Source of the DNA: Entophlyctis helioformis | Lineage: Eukaryota > Chytridiomycota > Chytridiomycetes > Chytridiales > Chytriomycetaceae | Reading direction: 5' to 3' | Assembly: GCA_025526915.1 (NCBI GenBank) | Contig: JAHLKH010000468.1 | Coordinates: 1 to 10,798 of the forward strand | Length of the DNA stretch: 10,798 bases | Part shown: positions 8,304 through 10,798 of the stretch, piece by piece | Position numbering within the stretch: position 1 is the first letter of the stretch | Layout: each line of letters begins with the position of its first letter | Notes under the pieces: model-generated | What the model saw: only the letters and a program-made list of their open reading frames with translations | Databases searched by the model: none | Told to the model about the DNA's origin: nothing | Translations under genes and position numbers: made by a program

Positions 8304-8427
8304 CTGGTTGCAGGGGCAGTGAGTATGCACGCGAGGAAGGGCGGGCAGACGACTTCATTGAGACATAAGCACGGACCTGGTTGCAGGGGCAGTGAGTATG
8401 CACGCGAGGAAGGGCGGGCAGACGACT
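8304..8427. repeat. 51-bp direct repeat inside the shared LTR
   Basis: Identical 51-bp copies lie at 8304-8354 and 8377-8427, separated by 22 bp. Each contains the block GCATACTCACTGCCCCTGC (minus strand), which is also conserved as a single copy in the 3' LTR of A. That block may therefore be functional, for example a transcription start region, and present twice here. Confidence 0.93.
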
Positions 8428-8480
8428 GCAAGAACGGGGGCAACCAGAGCGGGGGACGCGGCCGGGCGATGTCTGTCCGG

Positions 8481-8508
8481 TCACGTGGGTCACGTGGATC
8501 ACGTGACC
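8481..8508. promoter_or_regulatory. Triple CACGTG array in the shared LTR
   Basis: TCACGTG occurs at 8481-8487, 8490-8496 and 8499-8505, an exact 9-bp period. GGT precedes the first copy and ACC follows the last. The array lies 20-50 bases inside the LTR on the minus strand. CACGTG is the core site of bHLH factors. The 3' LTR of A has one such site at the equivalent place. Confidence 0.55.
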
Positions 8509-8528
8509 GCGACCGAGCATCCGTTACA

Positions 8529-8536
8529 CTCCCCCC
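8529..8536 (-). other. Polypurine tract of element B
   Basis: GGGGGGAG on the minus strand directly before the shared LTR, identical to the tract of A at 2627-2620. Its presence here shows that the shared LTR is the genuine 3' LTR of B. Confidence 0.85.
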
Positions 8537-8697
8537 AGCGTAGACAGCCACTTATAGGAAAGAAGAGTGGATGAACAGCGACTAGAGGATGCAGGGGCAT
8601 TGCACACACGAGAGGCAGAAGTGCGGGCAACGATGGACGCATAGGACACAGGACGGGGAACCGTGCGCTCAGAGCGGCGAGGTGGGGCGGGATGGCT

Positions 8698-8781
8698 GAG
8701 AGGGGGAAGAGAAGAGAGAGAGAAGGAAGGAGGAGAAGAGGGAGGAGGGAGAGGAGGGAAAGATGGAGAGAGAGAGGGAGA
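8698..8781. repeat. Homopurine tract in element B
   Basis: 66 uninterrupted purines on the plus strand (8698-8763), then one T and 17 more purines, matching 2790-2873 of A in layout. It encodes the Ser/Pro-rich part of the B tail on the minus strand. Confidence 0.9.
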
Positions 8782-10798
8782 TGCGGGTGCAGCAGGTGCG
8801 ATCGGCTCGTCAGCCGGAGCAGGTGCCGCGGGCGTGGCTGCAGACGGAGCAGAGGCCACTGGTGCAGGAGCAGGCGCAGTGCGCTTGCGGCGAGAGGGCT
8901 TGGATGCCTTGGGCTGCGTGGGAGCAGGAGCCGCGGCGGGAGCAGGAGCAGCCGGTGCAGGAGCAGCCGGAGCAGGAGCCGCGCGCGTGGGCTGAGCCGG
9001 TTTGGACGCCTTGCCTTTAGGCGCCCTGGACGGCCGAGCGTGGAATGCCTTGACGAGGTCCTGGGCCTTGCGCATGTCAGCGGCTGGGACCCATGTGTTG
9101 TCGTCGGCTGGATAGCCAACCCACTTGACCAGATACTCGATCTTGCCGCGATAAGTGCGCGAGTCGACGATCCGCTCGACCTCGTAGTTGTCCGACGTGC
9201 CGTCGTCGGCGTGGTACTCGGGGTCAGGCCGGGAGGGCACGTCCTTGCGGCCGGTAGGCGCAGACAGAGGGTCAACGTATGGGCAGATCCGGTCGGCATG
9301 GAACACGTTGTGGACGCGGTGCAGCGAGGCAGGCAGCGCGAGCGTGTAGTTGAGGCCAGATTCACCAGAGTCCAGGCTGGTGATGGCAAAAGGGCCGAGC
9401 CACTTGGCGGCCGTGAGCGGCGGGCGGTGCGAGTCCGCCGGCCAGGAGATGCCCTCAGCGTTGAGGAGCACCATGTCGCCGACCTTGTACGCAGGGTGAC
9501 GGCGGCGACGCTTGTTTGCCTGAACAGCCATGGCTGCCTGGGCTTTGCGCCGATTCAAAATGGCCGAGTCGCGAGCAGCAGCCATGTCCAGCAGCAGGTC
9601 GCGGGCCGCGGCAGACGGTGCCAGGGCCGGCTCAGACGGGAAGGACCGCGGGTGGCGGCCAAACGCCAGGAAGAAAGGAGCAAAGCCAGACGAAGCCGAC
9701 GGCGCGCAGTTGAGGCCAAAGCAGGTGGGACCGAGCAGCAACGGCCAGTCAGAGCCGTGGTAGTCGGCCGCCTTGGCGAGCGCATCCTTGATGGTGCGGA
9801 TGCTGCGTTCGGCCAGGCCGTCAGTCTGCTGGTGGCGAGCCGTGCTGAGGTTCTGCTTGATACGGGCAGCGGTGCAGAGGCTCGACCAGAAAGCCGACAG
9901 CCAGCGGGCGTCGCGGTCCGAGACGATGTCGACGGGGAAGCCCTTGCCCGAGCAGACCCAGCGAGTCAGGAAGAGCTCGGCCAGCTCCTGGGCCGACGAC
10001 GAGCGGCGGCACGGGAACGCGTCGCAGAGACCGGACAGGCGATCGACCACAACCAGAGCAGCATCAAACGCATCGTCTTGTCCGCCCGCAGGCAGGAACA
10101 TGACGTCCATGGCGACGCTCGAGAAGCAGTCGTCCGGGATCGCGAGTGGATGCAGCAGGCCGTCAGGCCGGTGATTGGGCGTGCGGTGGCGCTGGCACAC
10201 GTCGCATGAGGCAACATAGGCAGCAATGTCCTCAGACATTCTGGGCCAGAAGTACCGGTTCGACAAGCGGCTGGTGGTCCGCTGACGTCCCTGGTGCGCC
10301 CAAAGGGAGAATCGTGGTAGTGGGCGAGCAGATCCGCGCGCAGAGACTGCGGCACATACAAGCGGTTGCCTTTGTACCACCACGCACCATCCAAGCACTC
10401 CATGTGCACTACGACCTTGCGGTCGGCCGGCGTGGCTGACGACGGGTCAGCCTTCCAGCCAGGCAGTCTGGAGGCGAATGGGTCGGCCGGCAACGCCGCA
10501 CGCACGTCTTTCGCCCAGTCAGAGTCAGTGCGCAGATTGGCAGCACGGATCGGGACAGGCGAGCGACAGTTTGTGCAGAGAGGGGCCTTTGAGGGATCGC
10601 GGGACAGCAGATCGGCCAGCGAGTTGAGCTCGCCAGGCACGTACTCAATGGATGTATCAAACTCCTGCAGAGACAGGACCCATCGAGCCTGCCGATCCGA
10701 CAGGTGGGGCTGCGTGGCCAACCAGACCAGCGCCTTGTGGTCAGTGTGCGTGACAGAGCGCACACTGGACAGCAGATGACGGAAACGCGAGAAGAACT

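Larger units (their letters stand above)
2445..8528 (-). mobile_element. Element A: nearly complete Ty3/gypsy chromovirus, about 6.1 kb
   Basis: On the minus strand the element runs from an LTR at 8528-8272, through one long gag-pol frame, to a polypurine tract (2627-2620) and a second LTR (2619-2445). Both LTRs begin TGTAACGGATGC and end GTTACA. The gene order protease - reverse transcriptase - RNase H - integrase - chromodomain defines a Metaviridae chromovirus. Its 5' LTR is also the 3' LTR of element B. The 3' LTR abuts a host kinase exon. The five bases beyond it (2440-2444, CGGTG on the plus strand) would be one copy of a target-site duplication, but the partner lies beyond element B, outside the window. 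No tRNA-type primer site (TGG) is visible within about 20 bases after the 5' LTR. Confidence 0.9.
8272..8528 (-). repeat. Shared LTR: 3' LTR of element B and 5' LTR of element A (257 bp)
   Basis: On the minus strand it starts TGTAACGGATGC at 8528, right after the B polypurine tract (8536-8529). It ends AGTGTTACA at 8272, right before the gag frame of A. Only one LTR separates the two internal regions, so it serves both elements. It is longer than the 3' LTR of A because of a 51-bp internal duplication. No stop occurs across it in the frame that leads into gag of A, and no ATG in that frame. Confidence 0.88.
8272..10798 (-). mobile_element. Element B: 3' half of a chromovirus closely related to A
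   Basis: This element continues beyond the right edge of the window, so its 5' LTR, gag, protease and reverse transcriptase are not visible. The visible part runs from RNase H to the shared 3' LTR. It is nearly base-for-base alignable with 2620-~4918 of element A, including the 66-bp purine tract. The differences are scattered substitutions, fewer copies of the 15-bp repeat and a few single-base indels. It lies head to tail with A. Confidence 0.9.
8524..10798 (-). pseudogene. Pol polyprotein of element B, 3' part, frameshifted in the integrase zinc domain
   Basis: The frame is open from the right edge to about 10297 (end of RNase H with HTDHKAL, tether, start of integrase). A one-base deletion relative to A (ctggtgcgccc, about 10291-10301, against ctggtgcgcgcc) breaks the frame within the HHCC zinc-binding domain, between its two histidines. 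From there a second frame runs to TAA at 8526-8524. It carries the Cys pair, catalytic Asp (10107-10105), Asp (9918-9916) and Glu (9810-9808) with 35-residue spacing, the WLGPF motif, and a chromodomain with the Tyr/Trp/Tyr cage. The Pro/Ala-rich tail is in what looks like the original frame. B keeps Arg in several family-conserved places where A has Cys or Pro (VVDRLSG, LLSRDPS), so the substitutions in A look derived. B itself could not make an unbroken polyprotein. Confidence 0.85.

Noticed and set aside
8272..8551. Extension of the A polyprotein upstream through the shared LTR to 8551
   Set aside because: The codon at 8551 is GTG, not ATG, and lies in the 3' end of B. The LTR is merely free of stops in this frame, and there is no ATG in it.
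8692..10209. A 505-codon open frame on the plus strand, antisense to element B
   Set aside because: It is the mirror of the integrase and tail coding region in GC-rich DNA. It has Arg/Gly-rich content, no recognisable domain, and the matching frame in A is interrupted.
1..10798. Prokaryotic defence system, CRISPR array, tRNA or rRNA genes
   Set aside because: No regularly spaced repeat-spacer pattern, cloverleaf or rRNA-like sequence was seen. The content is eukaryotic LTR elements and a spliced gene.

Overview
This window is eukaryotic, most likely from a GC-rich fungal genome. It is almost entirely LTR retrotransposon DNA, wrapped around a fragment of a host protein kinase gene. The reasons for calling it fungal are: Ty3/gypsy (Metaviridae) polyproteins of the chromovirus type, with an integrase C-terminal chromodomain and gag and pol in one open frame; a short phase-0 intron of about 70 bp with GTGAGT/CAG borders; and GC-rich, Ala/Pro/Ser-rich coding. 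A basidiomycete or an early-diverging fungus such as a blastocladiomycete or chytrid would fit. The sequence does not settle which.

Layout. (1) Bases 1-~1207, plus strand: the 3' end of element C, holding the integrase catalytic core, a GPF motif, a chromodomain, a polypurine tract and an LTR that starts TGTTAGAC. (2) Bases ~1208-2444, minus strand: a host gene fragment with two introns. It ends just after a protein-kinase glycine-rich loop and is cut off on both sides by retroelements. (3) Bases 2445-8528, minus strand: element A, a nearly complete chromovirus with both LTRs. One long open frame covers gag, aspartic protease, reverse transcriptase, RNase H, integrase and chromodomain, followed by a Pro/Ala-rich tail that is frameshifted relative to B. 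(4) Bases 8272-10798, minus strand: the 3' half of element B, a close relative of A, cut by the window edge and broken by a 1-bp deletion in the integrase zinc-binding domain. A and B share one LTR (8272-8528), which is the 3' LTR of B and the 5' LTR of A. The order on the minus strand is B - shared LTR - A - LTR - kinase gene.

How it fits together. A and B are a tandem pair with a common LTR, the usual product of LTR-LTR recombination. The two LTRs of A nevertheless differ strongly in length (257 and 175 bp) and sequence, which one retrotransposition event cannot give. The last LTR of A abuts an open kinase exon in the same orientation, so it could act as a substitute promoter for an N-terminally truncated product. 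LTRs of both lineages carry a GGTCACGTG motif 20-35 bp from their 5' end, tripled in the shared LTR. A differs from B largely at CpG sites changed to TpG/CpA, as expected from decay of methylated cytosines. I see no RNA genes, CRISPR arrays or prokaryotic features.
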